A DNA stretch of 64,000 bases, taken from the NCBI RefSeq assembly GCF_039596395.1, contig NZ_JBCNJT010000002.1, positions 1,054,001-1,118,000 on the forward strand. The letters run 5' to 3'. This DNA is from Fluviicola sp. (GTDB lineage: Bacteria; Bacteroidota; Bacteroidia; Flavobacteriales_D; Crocinitomicaceae). This document shows positions 1 through 8,016 of this stretch, piece after piece (position 1 is the stretch's first letter; every line of letters starts with the position of its first letter). Under the pieces are notes generated by a model that worked only from the letters and a program-made list of their open reading frames with translations, ran no database searches and was not told the origin of the DNA. The translations under genes and the position numbers were made by a program.

Positions 1-433
1 TATATGATTGAACCACTACAATACAAAAATTCAGATCAATTGGCATCCATATTTGAAAGTAATGCGGAATCGCATGTATTTTAGTTTGATCAACTTGGTT
101 TCCACCAAGTGAATTACGTCTTTCTTGTATTTTCTTACCAATACCTGTATCGCCACCTCTTAGTACCCCACTAACAATATTAAAATTAGACTGAATTAAA
201 TAAGTGTCTTCAGAACTAATAGTAATTCCTTTTGTTTCATTAACGTTAATTCTAAATTCTGAACCAAAATAATTGACTAAATCGGTGTAAAAAGAATTGT
301 ATTGATTTTGAAGAGTTAGTGTTTGTCCATCGGGATTGAAAGAATTTAAAAAATCTCTGAAGAAATAATCCCCGTTATGTAATTGCTTTCTAAAAGTGAA
401 ATGGTAGCAATCTAATTTTATGTCTCTTGCCAT
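1..433 (-). CDS. Hypothetical protein, N-terminal 144 residues only
   Basis: An open frame starts with ATG at 433 on the minus strand and stays open to the window edge. The protein starts MARDIKLDCYHF and continues with many aromatic, Asn and Asp residues; no signal peptide or membrane segment is visible. The codon use is AT-rich, like the DNA around it, and unlike the hem and pigment genes. I do not recognise the family. Its place beside an integrase suggests it is cargo of the integrated element. The uninterrupted frame and a plausible start support it as a real gene, but its C-terminal part is missing from the window. Confidence 0.55.
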   Translation of the reverse strand, partial: MARDIKLDCYHFTFRKQLHNGDYFFRDFLNSFNPDGQTLTLQNQYNSFYTDLVNYFGSEFRINVNETKGITISSEDTYLIQSNFNIVSGVLRGGDTGIGKKIQERRNSLGGNQVDQTKIHAIPHYFQIWMPIDLNFCIVVVQSY

Positions 434-723
434 GCTATGTAATTAGGTTATTAGTAAAATTAAACTTATTTTTTAATTATAAATCAACTTTTTATAGGAT
501 TTTGACAAGAGTTCTGATTACTGTGAAAAGATAAAAACAATTAAATACAGATAATTACACTACTGTTGAATAGAGTTTTAAGAAAATAAGGAAAACATTA
601 TCTCATGATTTCTTAAAAACTCTTAAAAAGTGTACTGAAGCGTACAAATGCGCAAGGGAATTGATTTCATTTTCAGAACTTACTTCTGTTAACTAGTAAT
701 ATGTACAACAGAAATGAGTAAAA
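434..723. other. AT-rich intergenic region, divergent promoters expected
   Basis: This 290-base spacer separates the minus-strand partial gene from the first plus-strand gene of the element. It is AT-rich and contains no convincing gene. It should hold promoters for both directions, but I could not identify a TAnnTTTG box with confidence. Confidence 0.4.
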
Positions 724-1389
724 ATGAAAAGCAAAGAGAAAATAAAACGTTTGGAGTTATTGGATGACGATGATCTTCCGCTATCCGAGATTCCCCGAAA
801 AGACAAAAAGAAAAAGAAGCAAAAGGCAAATCTCGGCTCAGGGACTATCAAAGGAGTTTTAGCAGGGTTCAACAAACGGGAAGCAAAAAGCAGCGTTCCG
901 AACACCTTGCTAAAACTTTTGGCTGATATTGCCGGAGTGGGGATGGGAACGGTACTTAGTGCTTCCGCTGGAAAGGCTGCTCCGGCAGTCGGCGTTGCAC
1001 TCTTGGGTGCGGGACATTACATGGGCGATGAATCCGGATTGCTTCGGGTTGTTGGGGCAAGTACCCTTTCCCATAGTGTAGCCAAAGCCAAAGAGTACCG
1101 TGAGAAATCGAATATGAGCATCTCAGAACGATTGAAAGATGTCAAAGACGGTTGGCTGTATGCGATCCTATTTAAGAAGTACCAGGAGGAGCAAAAATCA
1201 ACTGCTGCAAAAGTAATAGATTCGGCCTCAGAATCAGGCGTGGAAGAAACCGGTGTAGAAGGAATAGAACGGGATGATCCCGAAGAAGAATTCCAGGAAG
1301 AAGATAGTGATGAGTTTCATCATGATGAACCGGAACGAAAGAGAATTGAACTCCGCGATGATGACCTCCCAGATTTATCCCTAATGTAA
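724..1389 (+). CDS. Hypothetical element protein with Gly/Ala-rich hydrophobic core
   Basis: The 221-residue protein has three parts. Residues 1-55 are highly charged, with an acidic patch (LLDDDDLP) and a Lys cluster (DKKKKKQK). Residues about 62-100 are rich in Gly, Ala and Val and hydrophobic enough to enter a membrane or pack in a coat. The last 60 residues are strongly acidic and end in DDDLPDLSLM, echoing the N-terminal DDDDLPLSE. No signal peptide is seen. It leads a run of closely spaced plus-strand genes (6 bases to the next one). I do not recognise the family; a membrane or virion component of the element is only a guess. Confidence 0.6.
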   Translation: MKSKEKIKRLELLDDDDLPLSEIPRKDKKKKKQKANLGSGTIKGVLAGFNKREAKSSVPNTLLKLLADIAGVGMGTVLSASAGKAAPAVGVALLGAGHYMGDESGLLRVVGASTLSHSVAKAKEYREKSNMSISERLKDVKDGWLYAILFKKYQEEQKSTAAKVIDSASESGVEETGVEGIERDDPEEEFQEEDSDEFHHDEPERKRIELRDDDLPDLSLM

Positions 1390-1395
1390 CACCTC

Positions 1396-1686
1396 ATGGA
1401 AAGTCGCCAGCCATACAAACCTGAAATCATTCAACGCATCTTTGAGCAATTGTGCTTTTTGGAGAAACAAGGTCAAAGTAGGGATTATGAAATTCGGTTG
1501 GATCAATTTACCGTTGTTCCAAGAACCAACCTTCCCGGATCTTTTTTCAATTATGAAGCATGTATCGACGAATGGACCAAAGAAGTCTCAATCTGGTTAT
1601 ACAAAGGCGCATCGCGTGTAGCTGATAAATACATCTTTATTCTAAAGGAGGAAGTAAGCGAGGCGGATATACTCAGGCGCAAGTAG
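1396..1686 (+). CDS. Hypothetical small element protein
   Basis: The 96-residue protein has no motif I recognise. It is soluble in appearance, with a mix of charged and aromatic residues, and begins six bases after the preceding stop. Its last codons overlap a stretch of the -1 frame (about 1629-1733) that reads as convincing protein and runs into the next gene without a start codon. The gene may therefore be the N-terminal part of a longer protein interrupted by a frameshift, real or artefactual. Function is unknown. Confidence 0.5.
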   Translation: MESRQPYKPEIIQRIFEQLCFLEKQGQSRDYEIRLDQFTVVPRTNLPGSFFNYEACIDEWTKEVSIWLYKGASRVADKYIFILKEEVSEADILRRK

Positions 1687-1733
1687 AAGCACTCATCGCG
1701 CGAACCAAACGCGATTTTGCCCAGGGTTTGGAA

Positions 1734-2129
1734 ATGTCTGAACTCAGACAAAAAATCAAGCGACAAAAGAAAACAATTAAATCACTTAAAGTAGCATTGC
1801 AAACGAATCAAAACGATTCATCTGGTCAGGTAGCAAACCTGATCTCCAGCTTGGGAAAATCACCACTTTTTGAAGGTGTATTACTTTCCCAGGATCAAAC
1901 ACAACAAACAGCAAAAGAAGTAGAATCGACAGGATCAAACCAACTCCACGGTTATTCAACCGATCAATTAGCAGCTATTCTCGAAGAATACCGACTGAAA
2001 ATAGGAGAAATGACTTTTCAAACTCTGATTGGAACTACCCTGATGCTTGCAGAACACCCCGAACTAATTGTAGCAGTTCGGAATTTAATCAATCAACACT
2101 TAAATAATGAAAGCAAAGAAAAAGCATGA
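1734..2129 (+). CDS. Hypothetical element protein, coiled-coil N-terminus
   Basis: From the ATG at 1734 the protein has 131 residues and opens with a Lys/Arg-rich helical segment likely to form a coiled coil; the rest is polar with a short hydrophobic helix near the C-terminus. A TTG at 1728 is an alternative start. The same frame stays open upstream to a stop at 1626-1628, and its translation there (including YTQAQVEALIARTKRDF) looks like genuine protein although it has no ordinary start codon. This suggests either a fusion with the preceding gene by a -1 shift, or an unusual start. I do not recognise the family. Confidence 0.5.
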   Translation: MSELRQKIKRQKKTIKSLKVALQTNQNDSSGQVANLISSLGKSPLFEGVLLSQDQTQQTAKEVESTGSNQLHGYSTDQLAAILEEYRLKIGEMTFQTLIGTTLMLAEHPELIVAVRNLINQHLNNESKEKA

Positions 2130-2304
2130 AACGGTATTGCTCACAAGGGAGCAGACTAAAGAACTTTTGCACATAACGCAACCCACTTTACGAAAATGGA
2201 CTAAGTTAGGATTATTGACCGCATATGGGTTAGGAGGAAGGATCTATTACAAACAAGATGAGATTCTCCGTGCATTGCAAGTAATAACACCAAAAATTAA
2301 TTAA
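2107..2304 (+). CDS. Small helix-turn-helix protein (excisionase/MerR-like)
   Basis: The 65-residue protein matches the pattern of single-domain excisionase-like proteins: LLTREQTKELLHITQPTLRKW forms the helix-turn-helix and GLGGRIYYKQDEILRAL the wing and third helix. Such proteins bind DNA and in integrative elements act as recombination directionality factors or regulators. It overlaps the end of the preceding gene by 23 bases and is followed after six bases by a second DNA-binding protein, so the three are probably cotranscribed. Which of the two helix-turn-helix proteins acts with the integrase cannot be told from sequence. Confidence 0.65.
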   Translation: MKAKKKHETVLLTREQTKELLHITQPTLRKWTKLGLLTAYGLGGRIYYKQDEILRALQVITPKIN

Positions 2305-2310
2305 ACAGCT

Positions 2311-2646
2311 ATGGAAATTAAATTATTGATGATGGCCATTGAAGGACTATCGAAACGAGTTGATGATGTCATGAGAGAGAATCAATCGCTTAAAAATGAA
2401 GTCAAAGAATTAAGACGACAAATTGATATGAGACCAGCTGAATCAGTAGCTCATACTCAAGTGGAAAGTAAACAGGAAGATGAATTGCTGACACTTAAAT
2501 CAGCGATTGCATTACTGAAAATATCGCGAAGTGGTTTTATTCGGATGGTGAATGATGGAACCTTCAAACCTATCAAATTCAATCTTCGAACTCTCAGGTA
2601 TTCAAAACATGATTTAATGAATTTCATTAAGCATCGTGAAAACTAA
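2311..2646 (+). CDS. Helix-turn-helix protein with N-terminal coiled coil
   Basis: The 111-residue protein has a heptad-rich N-terminal half (MRENQSLKNEVKELRRQI, about residues 20-40) and a C-terminal excisionase-type DNA-binding domain (about 57-108) containing LLKISRSGFIRMVNDGTF and LRYSKHDLMNFI. The coiled coil suggests a dimer. This kind of protein is common beside integrases in Bacteroidota mobile elements. It is the last gene of the plus-strand run and ends seven bases before a strong hairpin terminator shared with the convergent integrase gene. Confidence 0.65.
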   Translation: MEIKLLMMAIEGLSKRVDDVMRENQSLKNEVKELRRQIDMRPAESVAHTQVESKQEDELLTLKSAIALLKISRSGFIRMVNDGTFKPIKFNLRTLRYSKHDLMNFIKHREN

Positions 2647-2652
2647 AAATAG

Positions 2653-2680
2653 AATAAGCCCCGCATTTGCGGGGCTTATT
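2653..2680. terminator. Bidirectional terminator between element genes and integrase
   Basis: A perfect 12-base-pair stem (AATAAGCCCCGC at 2653-2664 paired with 2669-2680) closes an ATTT loop, with A/T-rich flanks on both sides. It lies between two convergent genes and should terminate both. Confidence 0.85.
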
Positions 2681-2693
2681 CATTATGGGGTTT

Positions 2694-4001
2694 TTAGATT
2701 AACTGAAACCTAAAATGATCCTTATTCGTTTCCTGTAGTCTGCATAATTCTTTGACAAACAAAACTGCATTTTCAAGCAGCGTAATCTTATTGTACCCAA
2801 AAATGATACTGGCATCCTTCAATTGATGAGAAGTGATCTTTGTAAGGATTGTAACAGGAACATAATTGATGAGGTTCGTAATGAAAGATCTTCTACCTGT
2901 ATGGGAACTCACAAACTGATAAAAAGGTTTCGTTTCAAACTGTTTTTTACCTCGACTGTCTGTATAACTCAATGTGATTGGTTCATCCATACCACATTGA
3001 CGAGCTAGTTCCTTTACGTTTAGATTAAAGCCCGCTTCCGAATACCGATGATGAGCCCGCTCCACGTTTTGTTCCAGCATCTCACGTAAAGGCTTTAAAA
3101 TAGGAATGATTACTTCGACATCACGCTTTTGAGTAATAAATCGGGTGTATTCAAAAGATACTCCATCCTTGTCGTATGAGAATTCCGGTTTCACTTTAAA
3201 GACATCAGAGTAGCGACATCCTGTGAAGAGAAGTTTCATTAAAATCAGTTTGGTATCCAGCATTCGTTCCGATGGTGGTTCATAATTGAGTATCTTCTGA
3301 ATCTGCTCAAAATTCAAATAGATCTTCTCTTCGAATTTGAAGCGCACTTTATCATTAGAAGATATTTCATGGGTCGGGACAAAGACGCTGATTTTATATG
3401 TCTTGGCAATTCTTCGCATGACGGTTCGGAAGTCCGCAAACAATAACCAAATGCTATTTTGCTTTTTTAGTGTGTTACGGCTTTCCTCCATAAACTGTGC
3501 ATACAATTGTTCGTTCACGTCATTACTATAAAGTGGTTTTCGGATCAGTAATTCAAACGCTTCAATTCTTCGAACAAAGGATGAAAAGCGAATTTTCGTT
3601 TTATCCGAATATGCTTCCCGTGAAATGAACTCCTTCTGAATGAAATCGACCAAACGTACCTTGGTGACGACGTCATCTGATTTTCCTTTCAATTTAATAT
3701 CCAGGTGATTCTTTATTGCATCGTTGGAAACCTCATTTCTCATCTGAAGATACTGAAACGCTTCTTCAATGGTCCTTTGCGTTTTCAGTAATTCATGTAA
3801 TTTATTTTTAGGAATAGGTTGTTTTAAGGTGTCATCCCAGTCTTGGCGAGCAACTTTGATTCCGGTGTAATACTTCAAGGGTTTGTAAATGTACTTTGAT
3901 TTAAGTGCGTCAAATTCCTTGTATCCAAAATTGATAATGGCGAGGATTGGAATTTCTCCTTCAATTCCTGTCTTTAAAACAAAATTAATTTTTAATTTCA
4001 T
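2694..4001 (-). CDS. Tyrosine recombinase/integrase
   Basis: The 435-residue protein is a Bacteroidota-type phage integrase: an N-terminal arm-binding region (about 1-90), a SAM-like core-binding domain (about 115-215) and a C-terminal catalytic domain. Candidate catalytic residues are Arg263 (LLFTGCRYSDV), Lys292, His367 and Arg370 (SSHTGRRSF), His392 and the nucleophile Tyr403 (IIFGYNKI). All expected residues are present, so the enzyme is probably active. It catalyses site-specific integration and excision of the element. It is convergent with the small-gene run and its start faces hemA, as expected for an integrase next to an attachment site. Confidence 0.9.
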   Translation of the reverse strand: MKLKINFVLKTGIEGEIPILAIINFGYKEFDALKSKYIYKPLKYYTGIKVARQDWDDTLKQPIPKNKLHELLKTQRTIEEAFQYLQMRNEVSNDAIKNHLDIKLKGKSDDVVTKVRLVDFIQKEFISREAYSDKTKIRFSSFVRRIEAFELLIRKPLYSNDVNEQLYAQFMEESRNTLKKQNSIWLLFADFRTVMRRIAKTYKISVFVPTHEISSNDKVRFKFEEKIYLNFEQIQKILNYEPPSERMLDTKLILMKLLFTGCRYSDVFKVKPEFSYDKDGVSFEYTRFITQKRDVEVIIPILKPLREMLEQNVERAHHRYSEAGFNLNVKELARQCGMDEPITLSYTDSRGKKQFETKPFYQFVSSHTGRRSFITNLINYVPVTILTKITSHQLKDASIIFGYNKITLLENAVLFVKELCRLQETNKDHFRFQLI

Positions 4002-4387
4002 GGTGATTCTGTGTTTATCGTTGATTCAAATCTAGGTGGTTCAGAACTTAAACCGGATACGAAAAAGGGGTAGAAAATTGCCCTTCTATCACGAAATTCA
4101 GCTAAATTCCAAATTGTTCGAATAAGTTACAAAATCTTCTGAAACGAAGCAATAGCGTGGTGTTTAGAATTCCGTTAAATTTTTTAAAACGATCTAACTA
4201 TTTTTTAAGTTACTCAAAAACATCATTTTATCAAATAAACAAACCCACTTTTTTACATTTACCTTTTTACATTTTCCCTTTAATTTGTTTAAAATGGTTC
4301 TAAATAGATAACCCTGACAGTTTTGTGACAATTCACAGCCGCTTGTTTCCCAATTTTGCAGGTAATAAAGCTAGAAAGTTACCATTC
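4002..4387. other. Spacer between integrase and hemA; candidate attachment region
   Basis: This 386-base AT-rich stretch holds no gene I can support. It must carry the integrase promoter (leftward) and the hemA promoter (rightward). A CAATTTTG at 4351-4358, with TTTG at 4322-4325, resembles a Bacteroidota promoter but has one mismatch and a long spacer. The stretch is the most likely place for the element's attachment site; no tRNA gene is present. TTTTTACATTT occurs twice within 4251-4273, a short tandem repeat. Confidence 0.4.
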
Positions 4388-5614
4388 GTGATTAAGCAAC
4401 TGCATACAATCGCATTTACGCATAGAAACCTGGAAGTCTCCAAAATCGGGGTTTTACACATCGAACAGGACGCTGTTCAATCACGTTTTCAAACGGTGAA
4501 AGAACGTTTGCACATTGATGAGATCATGTTCTTATCAACCTGTAACCGCGTAGAATACTTTTTAGTGACCAACGAGATACTTTCTCCGGAGTTTTTACAC
4601 GATTTCTTTTCAGCACTTTATCCCGAATACGACGAAGAAAAAGTAAGCTTCTTTGCTTCCAAGGCAGTGGTTTACTCGAAAATGGAAGCGGTAAATCATG
4701 CCATGCGTGTGGCTACTTCGATTGACTCTTTGGTGATCGGTGAACGTGAGATCATCACACAAGTTCGCCAGTCTTTCGAGCAGTCCCGTGATTTAGGGCT
4801 TTCCGGAGATACCCTTAGAATTTTATTCCGCCATACCATTGAAACAGCAAAACGTGTTTACACGGAAACGAAAATTTCCCTGAAACCGGTTTCGGTAGTT
4901 TCCATTGCTTACCAGCGTTTGGTTGGAATGGACGTTCCGAAAGATGCACGTGTGCTGGCTATCGGGGCGGGTGTTACCAATACAGCCATGCTTCGCTTCT
5001 TGAAGAAACACGGGATGAATAATTTCGTGATCTACAACAGAACAGTGGAAAAAGCAGCTGTTTTGGCCGAAGAACTGGGTGGAAAGGCATTTCCGTTGAC
5101 CGAATTGGAAAATCACTCCAAAGGATTTGATATCCTGGTTTCCTGTACGGGCTCCGAAGATGTCATCGTGGACGAAAAACTCTACAAAAAATTACTGAAC
5201 GGTGAAACAAGTCCGAAGATTACCGTGGACCTGGCTTTGCCAAACGATATTTCCCCGGAGGTACATGCCAATTTCCCTACTCGGAATATTTCCATTGAAG
5301 TGCTTCAGCGCATTTCAGACAGTCACCTGGAAGAACGCTCACAGGAAGTAATCCATGTGGAGCAAATCCTGGAAGAAGCAAACAATGAATTCCGCAACAT
5401 CGCCAAGATGCGCGCAATCGAAGTTGCCATGAGACCTGTTCCGCAAATGGTCAAGGAAATCCGTGCTACAGCTTTCAACGAGATCTTTAAGAACGAATTG
5501 GACCAGTTGGATCCTTCTTCCAAAGAGATCCTGGAAAAAGTGGTCGGATACATGGAGAAAAAATACATGAGCATGCCTATGATTATGGCCAAGGAAATCA
5601 TGTTTAAATCGTAA
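4388..5614 (+). CDS. hemA: Glutamyl-tRNA reductase
   Basis: The enzyme reduces glutamyl-tRNA to glutamate-1-semialdehyde, the first committed step of C5-pathway tetrapyrrole synthesis. I chose the GTG at 4388 (408 residues, beginning VIKQLHTIAFTHRN) because homologues begin here; the in-frame ATG at 4325 would add 21 residues without family character. The catalytic Cys52 lies in FLSTCNRVEY. The NADPH-binding domain follows (LAIGAGVTNTAMLRFL), then the C-terminal helical dimerisation domain. The DSLVIGEREIITQVRQ segment is typical of the family. The stop is nine bases before hemC, so hemA-hemC-hemD form an operon. Confidence 0.95.
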   Translation: MIKQLHTIAFTHRNLEVSKIGVLHIEQDAVQSRFQTVKERLHIDEIMFLSTCNRVEYFLVTNEILSPEFLHDFFSALYPEYDEEKVSFFASKAVVYSKMEAVNHAMRVATSIDSLVIGEREIITQVRQSFEQSRDLGLSGDTLRILFRHTIETAKRVYTETKISLKPVSVVSIAYQRLVGMDVPKDARVLAIGAGVTNTAMLRFLKKHGMNNFVIYNRTVEKAAVLAEELGGKAFPLTELENHSKGFDILVSCTGSEDVIVDEKLYKKLLNGETSPKITVDLALPNDISPEVHANFPTRNISIEVLQRISDSHLEERSQEVIHVEQILEEANNEFRNIAKMRAIEVAMRPVPQMVKEIRATAFNEIFKNELDQLDPSSKEILEKVVGYMEKKYMSMPMIMAKEIMFKS

Positions 5615-5619
5615 TTTTG
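5612..5619 (+). promoter_or_regulatory. Possible -7 box (TAATTTTG) before hemC
   Basis: The octamer matches the Bacteroidota -7 consensus TAnnTTTG, but it overlaps the hemA stop codon and lies only four bases before the hemC ATG, with no clear -33 TTTG. It may be chance. Confidence 0.2.
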
Positions 5620-5623
5620 CTTC

Positions 5624-6538
5624 ATGAGAAAAATTCGTATCGGTTCGCGCGGAAGTGATTTAGCACTTTGGCAGGCCAATCATGTGAAAAACCAACTGGA
5701 AGCTCTCGGAGCAGAAGTCAGCATCACCATTATCAAAACCCAGGGCGATGAAATTCAGCATTTGAGTTTCGATAAACTGGAAGGAAAAGGTTTTTTCACC
5801 AAGGAAATCGAACAGGCTTTACTCAATGATACCATTGACCTGGCTGTACATTCTCACAAAGACCTCGAAACAAATCCGCCGGAAGGCTTAATCATCGCTG
5901 CTGTTTCCGAACGCGAAAATCCGGCAGATGTATTGCTCATTCATCCGAGTGCGTTTGATGAGAACGCGTTTTGGAGTTTGAAAAAGGATGCTGTAGTAGG
6001 AACATCTTCTGCCCGCAGAAAATCCCAATTGGTTGGTTTCCGGTCTGATGTTCAGATCAAAGACCTTCGCGGAAATGTACCGACACGCCTTCAAAAACTG
6101 GTCGACGGCGAGTACGATGCTATTTTACTGGCGAAAGCCGGTTTGGACCGCCTGAAACTGGATTTGAAAGGAATGCACGAAGTAGTGCTGGATCCGGAAC
6201 AATTTATTCCTGCACCTGCGCAGGGTGTTTTGGCGCTTCAGATCCGGGAAAACGATCACGAATTGAACAATTTCATGCAAGCCATGAACCACGAAGATAT
6301 TCAATCCCAAATTGCGTTGGAAAGAACGGTACTGAATCGCCTGCAGGGCGGTTGCCAGCTTCCGCTTGGAGCATATTGCCCGGAAGAAGGACGTTTGCTC
6401 GTTGCATTTGCGCATGAATGGGAGCAGGGAGCACAGTGGTTTGAGTTTGAAGGCCCGCACGACCTGGATATGGTTGATGTAGTGCTCGAAGCCTTATTGG
6501 AGGAAGAAGAAGATGAAGATCAGGAGTATATTTCTTAG
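5624..6538 (+). CDS. hemC: Hydroxymethylbilane synthase (porphobilinogen deaminase)
   Basis: The enzyme joins four porphobilinogen units into hydroxymethylbilane in the cytoplasm. The 304-residue protein has the standard length and motifs: GSRGSDLALWQA at the N-terminus, catalytic Asp80 in AVHSHKDLE, LRGNVPTRLQKL, PAPAQGVLALQ, and Cys244 in LQGGCQLPLGAY, which carries the dipyrromethane cofactor. The C-terminus is an unusually acidic run of Glu and Asp (about residues 292-301). It overlaps hemD by 26 bases, which suggests translational coupling. Confidence 0.96.
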   Translation: MRKIRIGSRGSDLALWQANHVKNQLEALGAEVSITIIKTQGDEIQHLSFDKLEGKGFFTKEIEQALLNDTIDLAVHSHKDLETNPPEGLIIAAVSERENPADVLLIHPSAFDENAFWSLKKDAVVGTSSARRKSQLVGFRSDVQIKDLRGNVPTRLQKLVDGEYDAILLAKAGLDRLKLDLKGMHEVVLDPEQFIPAPAQGVLALQIRENDHELNNFMQAMNHEDIQSQIALERTVLNRLQGGCQLPLGAYCPEEGRLLVAFAHEWEQGAQWFEFEGPHDLDMVDVVLEALLEEEEDEDQEYIS

Positions 6539-7199
6539 TTCAGAAAGCGACTCTTCCCTTCCGATAGTTGATTTTTGCCGGGAAAACGATTTGCTCCTGG
6601 TCCGTAAATCATTCATTTCATTCGGTAAAATCCCATTTAAGATGCCTCCTGCAAGTAATTGGGAGGTGGTTTTTTTCGCTTCACCACGATCCGTTGATTT
6701 TTTTATCCCGGAAGATTTCAGCCTCACAGCAAACCAGGAAATTGCCTGCATCGGCCCGGAAACGAAAAAACACCTGGAAACTTTGGGGTATCAGGTTTCT
6801 TTTTACGGAGAACAAGCCGGGAACCCGAAAGAAATAGCTGCTCAATTCAAAACCTGGCTGGGAGAACGCAGGGCACTTTTCCCGCAATCCACTAAATCCA
6901 ATAAATCCATTGAGTCGGAGATTCCCGGATCTCAAAAAATCTCCTTGATCGTTTACGAAACGATTTCCGACCCGGTGCCATTCCTGAATTCTTTTTCGGT
7001 ATATGTCTTTACCAGTCCGTCGAATTACAAGAGCTTTATGACTTTGAATAAGCTTCCCGAAGAAGCAAAAGTGATCGCCTGGGGCCGTTCTACGGCAGAA
7101 ACCATGATGGACGATGACGCTCCCGTACATTTTATTCTGGACACGTCCACTTATTCCGAGCTTTTGGAAATCCTCCAAAAAATTCTTACAGAAAATTAG
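6513..7199 (+). CDS. hemD: Uroporphyrinogen-III synthase
   Basis: The enzyme cyclises hydroxymethylbilane with inversion of ring D to give uroporphyrinogen III. The 228-residue protein has the two-lobed layout of the family: an N-terminal half ending in VVFFASPRSVDFFI and a C-terminal half with VYVFTSPSNYKSF and KVIAWGRSTAETM. Sequence conservation in HemD is always low, so the call rests on these motifs, the length, and the 26-base overlap with hemC. The hemE step is not encoded nearby. Confidence 0.88.
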   Translation: MKIRSIFLSSESDSSLPIVDFCRENDLLLVRKSFISFGKIPFKMPPASNWEVVFFASPRSVDFFIPEDFSLTANQEIACIGPETKKHLETLGYQVSFYGEQAGNPKEIAAQFKTWLGERRALFPQSTKSNKSIESEIPGSQKISLIVYETISDPVPFLNSFSVYVFTSPSNYKSFMTLNKLPEEAKVIAWGRSTAETMMDDDAPVHFILDTSTYSELLEILQKILTEN

Positions 7200-7263
7200 A
7201 TTTTTTTAACTAAAAGGCCTACTTTTTAGTTATGTTTTAAAACGGATGGCTTCTAAAGTTGTT

Positions 7264-7271
7264 TAACTTTG
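7264..7271 (+). promoter_or_regulatory. Candidate Bacteroidota -7 box (TAACTTTG)
   Basis: The octamer fits TAnnTTTG and lies 73 bases before the start of the fatty-acid-hydroxylase-like gene, after the hemD stop. No convincing -33 TTTG is seen. It would separate this gene from the hem operon. Confidence 0.45.
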
Positions 7272-7344
7272 TTCCAGGTTGTGATAGAACAACTGAGTGC
7301 CAAATTGAAATATTCAAAAAGTAATACTCACTAAATTCTATGCT

Positions 7345-8004
7345 ATGGAAGCGAACAATGGAAATTATGAATTCCGAGTTTATCCTGATGAAAAATCGCC
7401 TAAACTATTCAAGTCACCTCTGCTGGAGGTTTTAACAAAAACAAAGCTTTGGATCATTATTAGTTTATATAGCACAGTTGCTGCTGTATGGATCTGGATG
7501 TACCTGTATTATTTTCACGGAACAGCAATCAGTGCCATTTTATTGTTCTTCCTTGGGTTTCTTGCATGGACTTTCGGCGAATATACGCTCCATCGGTTTG
7601 TGTATCATAAGTTAAAGGATGCGTCTTATGATACCGGAATGCAATACGTATTCCACGGAATTCACCACCAGTATCCAAGTGACGAAGACCGCATTATTTT
7701 GCCTCCGATTCCGGGATTGGCTATTGCGAGCGCCTTTTTGGGGGTATTTTACCTCATGATGGGAACAGCTGCATTTACCTTCGGATCAGGTTTCTTAATC
7801 GGGTACCTCGTATACATCAGTATCCATTGGATGGTACACAGCAAACCGGCGCCTGCGCGATTTAATTTCTGGTGGAAACATCACAACATTCACCACTATC
7901 AGCAGCACGACAAAGCGTTTGGAGTGTCCACCCCGATTTGGGATATTGTGTTCAGAACGATGCCAATAAAAGGCCGCAAGACAATTACAATCCTTAAGAA
8001 ATAG
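7345..8004 (+). CDS. Fatty acid hydroxylase / sterol desaturase family protein
   Basis: The 219-residue integral membrane protein carries the diiron-binding histidine clusters of the fatty acid hydroxylase superfamily: HRFVYHK, HGIHH, HWMVH and HHNIHH. Four or so hydrophobic helices surround them. Family members insert a hydroxyl group or double bond into lipid chains; length and motifs look closest to fatty acid 2-hydroxylase-like bacterial proteins, which may act on sphingolipid or amino-lipid acyl chains. It stands alone, between hemD and the pigment locus, so a role in flexirubin modification is possible but not shown. Confidence 0.85.
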   Translation: MEANNGNYEFRVYPDEKSPKLFKSPLLEVLTKTKLWIIISLYSTVAAVWIWMYLYYFHGTAISAILLFFLGFLAWTFGEYTLHRFVYHKLKDASYDTGMQYVFHGIHHQYPSDEDRIILPPIPGLAIASAFLGVFYLMMGTAAFTFGSGFLIGYLVYISIHWMVHSKPAPARFNFWWKHHNIHHYQQHDKAFGVSTPIWDIVFRTMPIKGRKTITILKK

Positions 8005-8016
8005 GATGTTGTATCA

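Larger units (their letters stand above)
1..4001. mobile_element. Integrative element, one end (other end outside window)
   Basis: A block of small genes of unknown function, two helix-turn-helix proteins of the excisionase/AlpA-like kind and a full-length tyrosine recombinase lies directly upstream of the housekeeping hem genes. It is visibly more AT-rich than the rest of the window, most clearly before position 720. A terminal integrase with a small DNA-binding protein beside it is the usual layout of an integrated genetic element or small prophage. I see no tRNA and could not define an attachment site; the right boundary is placed at the integrase start, but the true end may lie anywhere in 4002-4387. 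Capsid, relaxase or conjugation genes are not seen here. Confidence 0.5.

Noticed and set aside
1644-1651. AAAGGAGG as a classical Shine-Dalgarno for a gene at 1734
   Set aside because: It is more than 80 bases from the ATG, inside the preceding gene; I mention it only as a possible frameshift element.
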